Shown: positions 26,412-35,099 of the stretch, one piece after another
Numbering within the stretch: position 1 is the first letter of the stretch
Layout of the letters: every line of letters begins with the position of its first letter
From: Lysobacter antibioticus
GTDB lineage: Bacteria > Pseudomonadota > Gammaproteobacteria > Xanthomonadales > Xanthomonadaceae
Assembly: GCF_001442535.1 (NCBI RefSeq)
Contig: NZ_CP013141.1
Span: forward strand, 3,573,198 to 3,637,197
Reading direction: 5' to 3'
DNA length: 64,000 bases
The notes under the pieces: model-generated
Databases searched by the model: none
The model's input: the letters and a program-made list of their open reading frames with translations, nothing else
What the model was told of the DNA's origin: nothing
Program-made: the position numbers and the translations under genes

Positions 26412-27449
26412 TCAGGAGTGCTGGAATCGATTTTCGGAGTCGGCTTTGGTCGCGCGGAACGCCGCCGGCGTGACCCCCTCCAGCTTTTTGAATGCGCTGT
26501 GGAAGGTCGACATCGATTGGAAGCCTGCTTCTTCGGCGACGACCTCGAGCGGCTTCGGGGGGAGCTGCCGCAGCAGCGCCTTCGCCTCACCCACGCGCAG
26601 TTGCGCCAGGTACTGCTTGAAGGTGGTCTGGTTGTTGTCGTTCAGCAGCTGCGACAACCGGGTCTGCGGCACGCCGAGCCGGCGAGCCAGGCGAGGCAGC
26701 GTCAATGCGGGGTCCAGGTACAACCGCTCGCGCGTCATCAACTCGGCCAGGGCCTGCAGTTGCACGGCCGCCTCGGACTCCGGAATCCGGCGGTCTTGAT
26801 AGGGCTCGATCGGGGCCTGACCGGACCGCAGGCGCAGGTAGATCAGAACGCTCGCCGCCAGGACGAAGGTAAACGACAGCGCGCCGACGATGTAGGAGGT
26901 GTAGCCGGAGGTGTAGTAGGCGATCCAGATCAACCAGATGCCGCCCACCGCCCCCAGTAGCAACGGGCCGGATGGCGTCCCCGAAAGCCGCGTGCGATGC
27001 AGGTACACCTGCACGGTGGCAAGCAGGAGGTAGCCCAGCCACGAGTAGGTGATAACCGGTGCGACGACCTGTCGCCACAGCTCGATATGGCCGGCGTAGG
27101 GCAGGAACAGGTTCACGGCGGCGGCGAGGGCCAGCAGCCCGGCGATATGCCGACGGTCGGCCCGCCCGGGGCCGGGGCTATCGCCCTGGCTCGAGCGGAC
27201 CAGAAAGAACAGGCAGGGCCCGATCATGAAACAGGCGGTCAGGCCGAGTTGGAGAACGATCTTGGGAATCTCGGGCCAAAAATAGAAGGCGACCGATTTT
27301 CCGGTTCGCACGCTGACCGCCACGATCAGCAGCGATAGCCAACGCTGCGTGGGTTCGCCCTTGGCCCGCCACCACAGAAACGACGCCGCGCCGATGCCGT
27401 TGAAGGCGCCGAGCATGGCGAAGAAGAACAGGAAATGCTGGCTCAGCAT
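26412..27449 (-). CDS. AraC family regulator with membrane-spanning N-terminal domain
   Basis: The 345-residue product from ATG 27449 has about seven hydrophobic helices over residues 1-210 (for example FLFFFAMLGAFNGIGAASFLW, GLLALAAAVNLFLPY and IVGALSFTFVLAASVLIYL) and a C-terminal AraC DNA-binding domain (LPRLARRLGVPQTRLSQLLND, then VVAEEAGFQSMSTFHSAFKKLEG). This membrane-anchored AraC layout is frequent in xanthomonads. The in-frame upstream extension to 27599 is Arg-rich and rejected. It sits 70 bases upstream of the DJ-1/PfpI gene on the same strand, so it may regulate it. Confidence 0.87.
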   Translation of the reverse strand: MLSQHFLFFFAMLGAFNGIGAASFLWWRAKGEPTQRWLSLLIVAVSVRTGKSVAFYFWPEIPKIVLQLGLTACFMIGPCLFFLVRSSQGDSPGPGRADRRHIAGLLALAAAVNLFLPYAGHIELWRQVVAPVITYSWLGYLLLATVQVYLHRTRLSGTPSGPLLLGAVGGIWLIWIAYYTSGYTSYIVGALSFTFVLAASVLIYLRLRSGQAPIEPYQDRRIPESEAAVQLQALAELMTRERLYLDPALTLPRLARRLGVPQTRLSQLLNDNNQTTFKQYLAQLRVGEAKALLRQLPPKPLEVVAEEAGFQSMSTFHSAFKKLEGVTPAAFRATKADSENRFQHS

Positions 27450-27970
27450 GATCGGCGCATCGAAAGATCGGTTGTTGTCGAGTTGCGACCGCACGGCGAC
27501 GGCGACGCGCGCTTGCGGCGAACCGGCGGGAACATGCTTAGACCACCTCGATCCGGCGCCCGGCCGCCTGCGCCTCGACGAGGGTACGCAATGGTACACA
27601 CTTGCTCATGTTCTTCCGGGGGGCCGGTCTGACAAAGCACCGCGGGCCGATACCCACCGCAGAGGCCGGTTCCTGCGCCTCGTCGCCGTAGCCCCTGAGC
27701 TCGTATGTCGGCCGGTCATGCCGGTGGGTGCGAATGAGTGCTGGACGCACGAGCGTCCGGATGCGGTCGTCGAACACGGCCGGACGAAGCAAGCGGCCTG
27801 GGCCTGCTCCTGGACTCGTGTCTGAGTCCGACCGACAGGAGTGAATGCGCCAGGCAACCCGGTTCGATGTCGGTCAGGCCCGGATACTCCAGGGCCGTAG
27901 GCCGAGCCATCGGCCCAGCCTCTTCGCCGGGACACCAAAGCTTGGTACGGGGCTTCGCATCGACAGGGGC

Positions 27971-27997
27971 GATGTCCGCTGCTGGCCGATAGCCGAC
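27971..27997. repeat. small palindrome of the TGTCCGCT family
   Basis: TGTCCGCTGCTGGCCGATAG followed by CCGAC; nearly the same 25 bases recur at 30794-30818. Here the right arm has one mismatch. Confidence 0.65.
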
Positions 27998-28045
27998 AAA
28001 CCGTTTCATTCCAGCGCCCACCGCACCGACCGCAGCGGCGAACGA

Positions 28046-28070
28046 AAAGCCCCGCCAATCGCGGGGCTTT
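28046..28070 (-). terminator. rho-independent terminator after the RraA-like gene
   Basis: AAAGCCCCGC and GCGGGGCTTT form a 10-base-pair stem with a 5-base loop, about 90 bases past the stop of the leftward RraA-like gene. On the minus strand it is followed by TTCG, giving a run of four T's. Confidence 0.7.
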
Positions 28071-28161
28071 CGATGACGGCTAGTCCATCAGCTCAACGCT
28101 GGCTCAGACAGCGCTGGGTGCCGGGTCGGCTCACCCGCCACCCAAGGGTCAAGTTCGAAAC

Positions 28162-28869
28162 TCACTCCTCGACTTCACCGCCAATAGCGCGCAAGTGTTG
28201 CCGGAACGTGAGCTTTCCGTGCGTATGCCGGGCGGCGAGGTACTCATCGAATCGAGACTGCTGCCGGAGTGTTGTACCCAATCGCATGCGTGCGGCCTGG
28301 CGGCGTTCGGTGTCGCGGATGGCGGCGGCCACTTCGGCCACCTCCGCAGCGCGGTTGAGCGGGATGAACAGCACGCCGTCGCCGTCGCCCAACACGAAGT
28401 CTTCGATACCGACGGTATGCTGGCCGCATGTGGCGGACGCGAGCGCATCGGCGTCCTGCGCGTCCAGACGCTGTGGCCCGACCGGCAGCGCGCCCATGCT
28501 GAAGATCGGCAGACGGATCGCCCGCAGCTCGGCCGAGTCGCGATGCAAGCCCCAGATGACGATGCCCGACAGGTTCGCGCGGCTTACCTCCAGCGTGACC
28601 AGGTCACCAACACAGGCCTCGTCCTCACGGCCGCCGTTGTCGACCACCAGGACGTCGCCCGGTGTCGCCAGACCGATCGCCTCGAGGAATACGTCGACGC
28701 TGCCGTAGTGCCGCGCCGGCCGCACACGGCCGACCAGATGCGTGTCGCCCCACAGCGGGCGCATGCCGGCCGGCGCGCAGCGCACCGGGATGCCCAGCCG
28801 CATGCAGGCATCGGCTACGTGCGGGGTGGTGAGATCGAGATAGGTGCGCTGGAGCTGTACGGATTCCAT
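28162..28869 (-). CDS. RraA family protein (oxaloacetate/HMG aldolase-like)
   Basis: This 235-residue protein has the RraA/demethylmenaquinone-methyltransferase-like fold: VADACMRLGIPVRC near the N-terminus, DVLVVDNGG (about 82-90), the VGDLVTLEVSRANLSGIVIWGLHRD region whose Arg-Asp pair binds metal and substrate, and VLGDGDGVLFIP. Family members are RNase E inhibitors (RraA) or class II aldolases for 4-hydroxy-4-methyl-2-oxoglutarate. The protein is longer than E. coli RraA (161 residues) and closer to the aldolase type. It is separate from aromatic-degradation genes, so its substrate is open. Confidence 0.85.
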   Translation of the reverse strand: MESVQLQRTYLDLTTPHVADACMRLGIPVRCAPAGMRPLWGDTHLVGRVRPARHYGSVDVFLEAIGLATPGDVLVVDNGGREDEACVGDLVTLEVSRANLSGIVIWGLHRDSAELRAIRLPIFSMGALPVGPQRLDAQDADALASATCGQHTVGIEDFVLGDGDGVLFIPLNRAAEVAEVAAAIRDTERRQAARMRLGTTLRQQSRFDEYLAARHTHGKLTFRQHLRAIGGEVEE

Positions 28870-28939
28870 GGGGCGTTCCTTTGGGTATCGAGGATCGGTT
28901 GCGTCCGGTGCCGATCGGCATGACGGCGACGCGCGTTCG

Positions 28940-29395
28940 TCAACTTTTCGCTGGCAGGCAAAACAACGTCTGCTGCCCCACGGCCACGAGGGTGCGCTCG
29001 CTTCCGGCCACCGCGAATACTTCCAACTGGCATACCGTCAGAGTGCGCCCGGAGCGGATCACCGACCCGACCGCTTCCAGATGCTCGCCGCGGGCGGGTG
29101 CGACCAGATTGATCTTGTACTCGACCGTCAGCACCGAGCTTCCGGCGGGAAATACGGTGAGTCCGGCGTAACCACCGGCCGAATCGGCGATGGCGCTGCT
29201 GGCGCCGGCGTGGAAGAACCCGTCCTGCTGGGTGAGCTCATCGCGGTACGGCAGGCGGATGACCACGCGCCCTGACGAGAGCTCGGCAAGCTCGGCACCC
29301 AAGTGGGCCATCAGGCCTTGCCGGGCAAAGCTGTCGCGCACGCGCGCCGCAATATCCGAATCGACTTCGTCTGCACGCTTCGTAGGGTCGGACAC
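28940..29395 (-). CDS. PaaI family hotdog-fold thioesterase
   Basis: The 151-residue protein starts at GTG 29395, preceded by AAGGAGGAG; the longer in-frame extension lies over the LysE gene end and is rejected. The hotdog fold is shown by GRVVIRLPYRDELTQQDGFFHAGASSAIADSAGGYAGL, with the active-site His-Gly/Asp region in FFHAG and ADSAGG, and by the second half VEYKINLVAPARGEHLEAVG. Such enzymes hydrolyse acyl-CoA thioesters. It lies between the RraA-like and LysE genes on the same strand; a shared transcript is likely. Confidence 0.87.
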   Translation of the reverse strand: MSDPTKRADEVDSDIAARVRDSFARQGLMAHLGAELAELSSGRVVIRLPYRDELTQQDGFFHAGASSAIADSAGGYAGLTVFPAGSSVLTVEYKINLVAPARGEHLEAVGSVIRSGRTLTVCQLEVFAVAGSERTLVAVGQQTLFCLPAKS

Positions 29396-29426
29396 GGATG
29401 CGTTCTCCTCCTTGTGACGGGACGGC

Positions 29427-30044
29427 TCAGCCCTTGAATTGTCCCAGAAGCAGGAATGCGGCAATCGCGACCATCGCTGCGCCGGAGATCCGCCCCACCA
29501 CCTTGGCAGCCTGCGGGCGCGTGCGCAGCACCGCATGCGAGCCGTAGCCGACCATCAGGTAAACCACGCCGCAGCTGAAGATATGGATCAATCCGAGGGC
29601 AAGGATCTGCGCCGGAACGGACCACGCAGCCGAAGGATTCACGAACTGCGGCAGCAGCGCCAGGAACAGCAGGAAGACCTTGGGGTTGAGACCGCTCACG
29701 CACACGCCCTTGACCAACCAGCCCCAAGCCGAGGGGGCGTCCGCCTGCTCCGCGGTGCCCGGCATTGGCGGATTCATCAACATGCCGAAGCCGAGCCACA
29801 ACAAGTAAGCCGATCCGGCCACGGTCAGTATCGTCATGGCAATGGGCATGCTCGCGATCAGCGCCCCCACGCCAGCGGCGACGATCAGGGTCGCGGCCAG
29901 GTGCCCGAGCAGCAGGCCGCCCACGGCAGGCGGGACGGCGCGATCGCGCATGCCGGCGGCGATGGTGTAGGCCCAGTCCACGCCGGGCGTGATCACGAAC
30001 AATATCGATACCGCCCAGAAGGCAGCGAAGGTGCCCAGCATCAT
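29427..30044 (-). CDS. LysE/RhtB family amino-acid exporter
   Basis: The 205-residue membrane protein has the LysE pattern: an N-terminal helix followed by the conserved VITPGVDWAYTIAAGM, then GGLLLGHLAATLIVAAGVGAL, GSAYLLWLGFGML, GLNPKVFLLFLALLPQFVNP, and a C-terminal helix. About six helices are expected. It would export an amino acid or homoserine lactone-like compound. It diverges from an Lrp/AsnC regulator gene 240 bases away, the usual arrangement in which the regulator senses the amino acid and induces the exporter. Confidence 0.93.
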   Translation of the reverse strand: MMLGTFAAFWAVSILFVITPGVDWAYTIAAGMRDRAVPPAVGGLLLGHLAATLIVAAGVGALIASMPIAMTILTVAGSAYLLWLGFGMLMNPPMPGTAEQADAPSAWGWLVKGVCVSGLNPKVFLLFLALLPQFVNPSAAWSVPAQILALGLIHIFSCGVVYLMVGYGSHAVLRTRPQAAKVVGRISGAAMVAIAAFLLLGQFKG

Positions 30045-30284
30045 GGCCGGCCGCTCCGCGTCAGTGCCGAACCGAGGTGGTCGGCGGAGGCAGCAGTCGC
30101 CCCGGCAGCGTCGCTGCGGTTGCCCCTCGCATTTCTGTTCATCCGTACACCTCCAGGAGCGTCAGGACCATCAGAGAGAAAAACAGCCACTGGTCCACGC
30201 CAAGCGGGCAGAATACGGCGCTAGCGTTGGAATATGCTTCCAAATACTTGCTCAAATATCTCGTATATAGAGAGAATCTTCCTG

Positions 30285-30737
30285 ATGGACAGGACAGATC
30301 GAAGAATCCTTGCTGAACTCCAGGCTGACGGGCGACTTTCGATCACGGAACTCGCCGAACGCATCGGCCTGAGCGTGTCCCCGTGCCACCGTCGGGTGCG
30401 GGCGCTGGAGGAATCCGGCGCGATCAAGGGGTACCGGGCACAACTCGATCCCGCTGCGCTTTCCCTCGAGTTCTCCGCAATCGTGTTCGTCACCCTGCGC
30501 GAGGGCGATCGCAGCGCCGTGGAGGCCTTCGAGACGGCGGTCGCGGAGGTGCCGAACGTGATCCAGGCCCAGCGTCTGTTCGGCGACCCCGACTACATCC
30601 TCCACGTCGTCGTCCGCGACCTTGCCGCATTCCAGCGGATCTACGACGCGCGTCTTTCCTCCCTGCCGGGCGTCCAACGCCTCACCTCCACGCTGGTCAT
30701 GAAGAGCGTGGTCGAAGATCGAACGCTGCCCCTCTGA
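30285..30737 (+). CDS. Lrp/AsnC family transcriptional regulator
   Basis: The 150-residue product has an N-terminal helix-turn-helix (MDRTDRRILAELQADGRLSITELAERIGLSVSPCHRRVRALEESG, broken here to its key parts ITELAERIGLS and CHRRVRALE) and a C-terminal RAM/AsnC domain (VFVTLREGD, NVIQAQRLFGDPDYILHVVV). The start at 30285 follows the family N-terminus; 17 more residues are possible upstream but the DNA there is AT-rich and looks like promoter. Its divergent partner is a LysE exporter, which it probably controls from that AT-rich region (30230-30284). Confidence 0.93.
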   Translation: MDRTDRRILAELQADGRLSITELAERIGLSVSPCHRRVRALEESGAIKGYRAQLDPAALSLEFSAIVFVTLREGDRSAVEAFETAVAEVPNVIQAQRLFGDPDYILHVVVRDLAAFQRIYDARLSSLPGVQRLTSTLVMKSVVEDRTLPL

Positions 30738-30793
30738 GGCGGCTAAAAGAAGGGCGGCCGGCGAGAGAACGCTGCCGGATTGGAAATTTCCGG

Positions 30794-30818
30794 TGTCCGC
30801 TGCTGGTCGATAGCGGAC
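30794..30818. repeat. small palindrome of the TGTCCGCT family
   Basis: TGTCCGCTGCTGGTCGATAG followed by CGGAC, almost identical to the copy at 27971; arms GTCCGCT and AGCGGAC. Confidence 0.65.
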
Positions 30819-30988
30819 GAAACGGAGAGGATGGCCGAGCGACCGATTTCGGTCGTTGGGTTACCGGCCTTAACCGGGATCCGGTGGTATGGCGCGAGCG
30901 GGGTCAGGAGTTACACTCCATTCGGTGGGCGCGCCAAGACCCGAGGGGCCGTCTATCAGGTTGTTAAGCGGCATGGGGAACCACTCCA

Positions 30989-31921
30989 GTGCTTCGACAG
31001 TCGCCCGGCGTTTTGACTCTGACCATTCTTACGGCATGTACGACCATGCCGCTGCCTCGCATAGCGCCGCAGAGCGCCAATGAGCTGATGGGGCCCGCCG
31101 AGTTCCGGTCGTTGCCCAGTCAAGCGGCGGACTATCGCATCGCATATGGCGATGACCCGAATCAATACGCCGATTTGAGAGTGCCTTCCGCAGCGGGGCC
31201 GCATCCCGTGGTGATCCTCATCCATGGGGGCTGCTGGAAAGCGGACTACGCCACGTTGCGCGGCCTGGCACCCATGGCGGATGCACTGAAAGCCGACGGC
31301 ATCGCTACCTGGAACATTGAATACCGTCGAATTCCCCAGCCGGGCAGCGGTTGGCCAGGAACCTACGCAGATGTCGGTCGGGCAACGGATCACCTTCGAG
31401 TGATCGCGCAGAGGTACCGGCTCGATCTTGACCGCGTGGTCGTGCTGGGACACTCGGCCGGTGGACACCTGGCGATGTGGGTGGCAGCTCGCTCACGCCT
31501 TCCCGTTAAGAGTCAACTCCATATTGCGGATCCGCTGCCGATCAGTGGCGTAGTCGATCTCGCAGGTGCTGGCGACATGGAGGCGTTCATCCCGGCGCAA
31601 ATGACGGCTTGTCGCGACCCGAACATCGTCAGGACCCTGCTTGGAGGCGAGCCTGCCGCTGTACCGGAACGCTATGCGCAGGTATCGGCGATGAAGATGC
31701 TTCCGCTAGCGAAACGGCAGATCCTGATCTGGGGTCAACGGGATGACATGACGCCTCTTTGGTTGGGCGAGGCTTACGCGGACGCAGCGCGAAAGGCCGG
31801 TGATCCCGTAAGGCTGGAAGTGCTGCCATCGCTCGGCCATTTCGAGATCGCCGATCCAGCCTCGCTGGCGTGGCCTGTCGTGCACGACGCAATCGGATCA
31901 TTGCTGAAACCGGGCAACTAG
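30989..31921 (+). CDS. alpha/beta hydrolase lipoprotein (BD-FAE/esterase-like)
   Basis: The 310-residue product begins at GTG 30989 with a lipoprotein signal (VLTLTILTAC, lipid Cys at residue 17), so it is probably membrane-anchored. The hydrolase fold shows the oxyanion HGGCWK (about 80-85), the nucleophile elbow GHSAGGH (about 155-161), an Asp in WGQRDDMTP and a His in SLGHFE. It resembles carbohydrate-esterase/kynurenine-formamidase-like enzymes of the BD-FAE group. It is followed by an exported NTF2-like gene 93 bases later. Confidence 0.87.
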   Translation: MLRQSPGVLTLTILTACTTMPLPRIAPQSANELMGPAEFRSLPSQAADYRIAYGDDPNQYADLRVPSAAGPHPVVILIHGGCWKADYATLRGLAPMADALKADGIATWNIEYRRIPQPGSGWPGTYADVGRATDHLRVIAQRYRLDLDRVVVLGHSAGGHLAMWVAARSRLPVKSQLHIADPLPISGVVDLAGAGDMEAFIPAQMTACRDPNIVRTLLGGEPAAVPERYAQVSAMKMLPLAKRQILIWGQRDDMTPLWLGEAYADAARKAGDPVRLEVLPSLGHFEIADPASLAWPVVHDAIGSLLKPGN

Positions 31922-32014
31922 CCACGCACTTGGCTTGCATTCAAACCGAAGCCGCCTCGCGACTCGGCGTAGTTCAGGCGCTGGTACCGCATCCACCACC
32001 ATCGGGAGTCGAGC

Positions 32015-32536
32015 ATGAAAACCTTGCGATCCTATGTTCTCGCAGCCACTCTCCTGGCCGCAACGAACACGAGTTCCGCCGCCGAAACTGCCGTGCAGTC
32101 AGTACCCGATGCCGCGCTGCAGGCGATGCTCGGCAAGTATGCCGAGGCCGCGGAGCTGTTCTATAACGGCAAGCCAGAGGCGGTGAAGGCGCTCTGGTCG
32201 CACGCGCAGGACGTAACGTTGTCGGGCGCGGCTGGCGGCGCCACTGCGAAAGGATGGAGCAATGTCAGCTCAAGGCTCGACTGGGCGAGCTCCCAGTTCC
32301 TTGGCTCCAACGGCTCCAAGAGCATCGAGCAAATCCAGACGGCCATCAGCGGCGACTTCGCTTATATCGTGCAGTACGAACACATTCGGTATCGCCCTCC
32401 CGGACAAGCTGAGGCGGCTAAACGGGATTACCGCGTGACCACCATCTTTCGGCGCGAAACAGAAGGCTGGCGCGTGGTCCACAGACATGCGGACACGCTC
32501 TTGACGAGGCAGGACATCCGCCAGGAAGCGCGATAG
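32015..32536 (+). CDS. exported SnoaL/DUF4440-type protein
   Basis: The 173-residue protein has a signal peptide (YVLAATLLAATNTSSAAE) and an NTF2-like fold: a helix with AEAAELFYNGKPEAVKALWSHAQDVTLSG, then IQTAISGDFAYIVQYEHIRY and VTTIFRRETEGWRVVHRHAD. These are DUF4440/SnoaL features, usually ligand-binding or polyketide-cyclase-like domains. The preceding hydrolase gene is on the same strand, so co-expression is possible. Function unknown. Confidence 0.82.
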   Translation: MKTLRSYVLAATLLAATNTSSAAETAVQSVPDAALQAMLGKYAEAAELFYNGKPEAVKALWSHAQDVTLSGAAGGATAKGWSNVSSRLDWASSQFLGSNGSKSIEQIQTAISGDFAYIVQYEHIRYRPPGQAEAAKRDYRVTTIFRRETEGWRVVHRHADTLLTRQDIRQEAR

Positions 32537-32751
32537 TGAACGGGCTCATTCGAGTCAAGATTCGCGCCCATCTCGATGACACGAACACCTCGACGCAGGA
32601 GACATGCATGCGCATGCATGAGCCGATGCGACTGATCGCTCCATCGCCGTCTGGGGTGTCGATCGCCTGATCGCGCGCGTTCCAGATGCGACGCCCCTCA
32701 GACAGCGCATCCCGTCCCACCACGCAATCGCGGAGGGAGATAAACGGCCTG

Positions 32752-33561
32752 CTACGAAACCGTTCGCTCGTCGCTTGCGTCGAGCCAGTGATCGACGATC
32801 TCCAATACCGCCTCCGCCGCTTCGCGATGAGGCACATGACCGCACTCCTGCAGGATGCGGGCGATGGCTGGGCCCTGCGTCAGGTCTGCGATCCGTTGCG
32901 GGTGCAGCGGCGAGCCGAATTCGTCGTGTCCACCGTGGATGACCAGGCTCGGGCAGCGAACACGTCCCAGTGTTTCGTCGAGGTTCCAACCCACGAAGCC
33001 GGGTGCCAGCCAGGTGTCGATCCAGGCGCTCAGCACCCAGGCCGCTTTATCGCCGTGGTATTTCTGCAGGCGTTCGAGTTGGCCCGGCTCCGCGAACGAC
33101 TGCTGCGCCGCGCGGATGCCGTGCAGCGTCCGATCTTCCACGAAGGCCTGGGCGGACTCGGTGATCAGGCCCGTGCAATCCTCGATGAAGCTTGCCGCGC
33201 AGCCGATGGCCATGCCGCCGCCGACACTGTGACCGAATGCAATGAAGCGCCGGATCTTCAGCTGGTCCCGCAGCGCGCTGAAGGATCCGTGGGCTTCGTC
33301 GTGTACGAAGCGTCCATCGAGCTGACCGGGATGGCGGTCGGACCGGCCGAAACCGAGCCGGTCGTAAGCGACTACGCGTCTGCCGGTCGTGCGCGCCAAT
33401 CGCTCCGGGAAGTCGCGCCAAAGTTCGACGCAGCCGAGCGAGTCGTGGAACAGGACGACGGGGCTGGCTTCCCCCGCATCCGTCGCCGGCCTCCACTCCT
33501 TGGCGTATAGCCGCCCCTGGTCGGTGTATATCGAATGCTCGTGGGTGGAAATGGAGGTCAT
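32752..33561 (-). CDS. alpha/beta hydrolase
   Basis: The 269-residue product has the alpha/beta-hydrolase fold: VVLFHDSLGCVELW with the oxyanion HDS in place of the usual HG, VAYDRLGFGRSDR, GHSVGGGMAIG with the nucleophile Ser, IHGGHDEFGSP with the acid, and ECGHVPHREA with the His. It is a cytosolic epoxide-hydrolase/lactonase-like enzyme by fold. The start at 33561 is chosen by size; a longer in-frame start at 33612 is also possible. It is downstream of the secretion-effector pair but 180 bases away, so no functional link is claimed. Confidence 0.85.
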   Translation of the reverse strand: MTSISTHEHSIYTDQGRLYAKEWRPATDAGEASPVVLFHDSLGCVELWRDFPERLARTTGRRVVAYDRLGFGRSDRHPGQLDGRFVHDEAHGSFSALRDQLKIRRFIAFGHSVGGGMAIGCAASFIEDCTGLITESAQAFVEDRTLHGIRAAQQSFAEPGQLERLQKYHGDKAAWVLSAWIDTWLAPGFVGWNLDETLGRVRCPSLVIHGGHDEFGSPLHPQRIADLTQGPAIARILQECGHVPHREAAEAVLEIVDHWLDASDERTVS

Positions 33562-33743
33562 TAGGTCAGTCGATGATGCCGGAACAGTCAGCCCCCGCTC
33601 GACCGCGATCATCGACGACAGCGGACAACACGTCGCGGTGAAGCGGGAAGATTACGGCTCGTCCGTGCCGGAACGGGTTCTGGACCAAGTTGGAACAGGC
33701 GGCAGTTTAACTTCCGGATGATTTCTGCGGTTGATGCCGCTGA

Positions 33744-35099
33744 TCAGGCCATGCGCGGACCGGGGCTCCGGGCCTGCTCTTGGTTTTGACTCTGACTTTC
33801 CGCCAGCCGTTGGCTCTCGATATCGAGCTTCTTCAATGACTCGTCGACAGAAGTTCGTTCGGCACTCGCTACCGAAACTTGAGCGCGCTTGTGCGCAGGG
33901 TCGCGCAGATCGCCTTGTACGACGAAATAGGTTTCGCCCGGGTTGGCGCCGACGCTGGGCACCACATGATCGACTCGATCGATGCCGGCTTGCTTCGACG
34001 CCACAAGCAGACTGAGCGTAGTCCGTTCGCTGCCTTCGTCGAACGACCTGCCTTGCTGCTGATGGTGGGCGCTTACGCCATCTCGAATCCTCAGATACAT
34101 CGCATTGTCAGGATGACCATAATCGCGCGGATCACTTACTCGATGTACATCGCCTGGCAAAGGAGGCATGGCTCCTTTCGAGTCCTCGAATGGATTTGAC
34201 ACCTTGTCGGGGAGACCGCGACTGATTTCCCCAACCACTCCTTGCGCCCCGGCCGACAATGCAACTCCGACCGAAACGCCACTGCGCAGTGCCAGCACGT
34301 CGCCCCTGTACTTCTCGAACATGGGTCGATGCTGTTCCGCCAATTCCATTGCCCTGACGTCGCTTAGAACGGAATGATCTAATCGCCCGTTGACATCGAC
34401 GTTTAGAAAATGGTGCATCCGGTGAGAGCCGTTTCCGTAGACGGCAGCCTTCAAAGGATTACGGACATCAAGCCGGTTACCGCTGTCTTCATAGCCGACA
34501 GCCCTGAGGATATTTACCTCTACAGGGTCTGCATACATCTTGACTTTGCCGAAGTGTCGGCTGCCGGCACTTACGAAATCGCCAGCCATTACGTGGTTGA
34601 CTATCTGATTTCCGCCTTCATGAATCCTGTATCCGAGTCCCACTGCACCATAAGGATTGAAGGTCTCTCCGTTCAAATTCAGCTTTGACGCTGTTATCTG
34701 AGCGAGACAACCACCCAACGAGTGGCCAGTGACTGTTACCTGTGGAGCAATCCCGCTTCGCTCCCCTTGGACGTTCGCGATATTCATGGCATATCGGGTG
34801 AACTCAAGTGCATCGCTCGCCTGTCGATTAACACGGCTTGCGACCATTCCACCGTCAGCCAACAAACCATCCTTGATCGGCTGGTCACCGAACTCGGTAC
34901 CACGATGCGCAACAACGATTTCCTTGGTATCGAGGCGCTGGTAAATCGTGCCCTGATAGCCCGAATCCTTGTTGACGTGAGCGAGGATCGCATACTCGAC
35001 CTGCCCGATCTTTGCCCTCCTGCTTTCGGGGTCCTTTAAGTCCGGACTCCGATACGAATCGTCGGCCAGATCGGCGTACTGCTGCGCCGTCATACTCAT
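33744..35099 (-). CDS. type IV secretion antibacterial effector: lipase domain plus XVIPCD
   Basis: The 451-residue product has a lipase-type alpha/beta-hydrolase domain: AHRGTE at 64-69, the nucleophile elbow GHSLGG at 125-130 (Ser127), a likely catalytic Asp in MAGDFV (174) and a His in HRMHHF (229-230). After a linker, residues 322-450 match the Xanthomonadales VirD4-interacting domain: DPRDYGHPDNAMYLRIRDGV, SERTTLSLLVASKQAG, DRVDHVV and YFVVQGDLRDPAHKRAQV, with a Gln-rich end. XVIPCD proteins are delivered by the X-type IV system into rival bacteria, so this is likely a phospholipase toxin. The upstream lipoprotein overlaps it by ATGA and is probably its immunity protein. No secretion apparatus lies in the window. 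Confidence 0.88.
   Translation of the reverse strand: MSMTAQQYADLADDSYRSPDLKDPESRRAKIGQVEYAILAHVNKDSGYQGTIYQRLDTKEIVVAHRGTEFGDQPIKDGLLADGGMVASRVNRQASDALEFTRYAMNIANVQGERSGIAPQVTVTGHSLGGCLAQITASKLNLNGETFNPYGAVGLGYRIHEGGNQIVNHVMAGDFVSAGSRHFGKVKMYADPVEVNILRAVGYEDSGNRLDVRNPLKAAVYGNGSHRMHHFLNVDVNGRLDHSVLSDVRAMELAEQHRPMFEKYRGDVLALRSGVSVGVALSAGAQGVVGEISRGLPDKVSNPFEDSKGAMPPLPGDVHRVSDPRDYGHPDNAMYLRIRDGVSAHHQQQGRSFDEGSERTTLSLLVASKQAGIDRVDHVVPSVGANPGETYFVVQGDLRDPAHKRAQVSVASAERTSVDESLKKLDIESQRLAESQSQNQEQARSPGPRMA

Larger units (their letters stand above)
27450..28161. other. long intergenic region without a supported gene
   Basis: These 712 bases contain open frames on both strands but none has a family motif, good start or consistent codon bias. 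The region holds a small palindrome at 27971 and a terminator at 28046-28070. It may contain decayed genes. Confidence 0.5.

Noticed and set aside
27716..28021. 101-codon frame on the minus strand in the 712-base spacer
   Set aside because: It includes the small palindrome and has no motif, bias or start signal.
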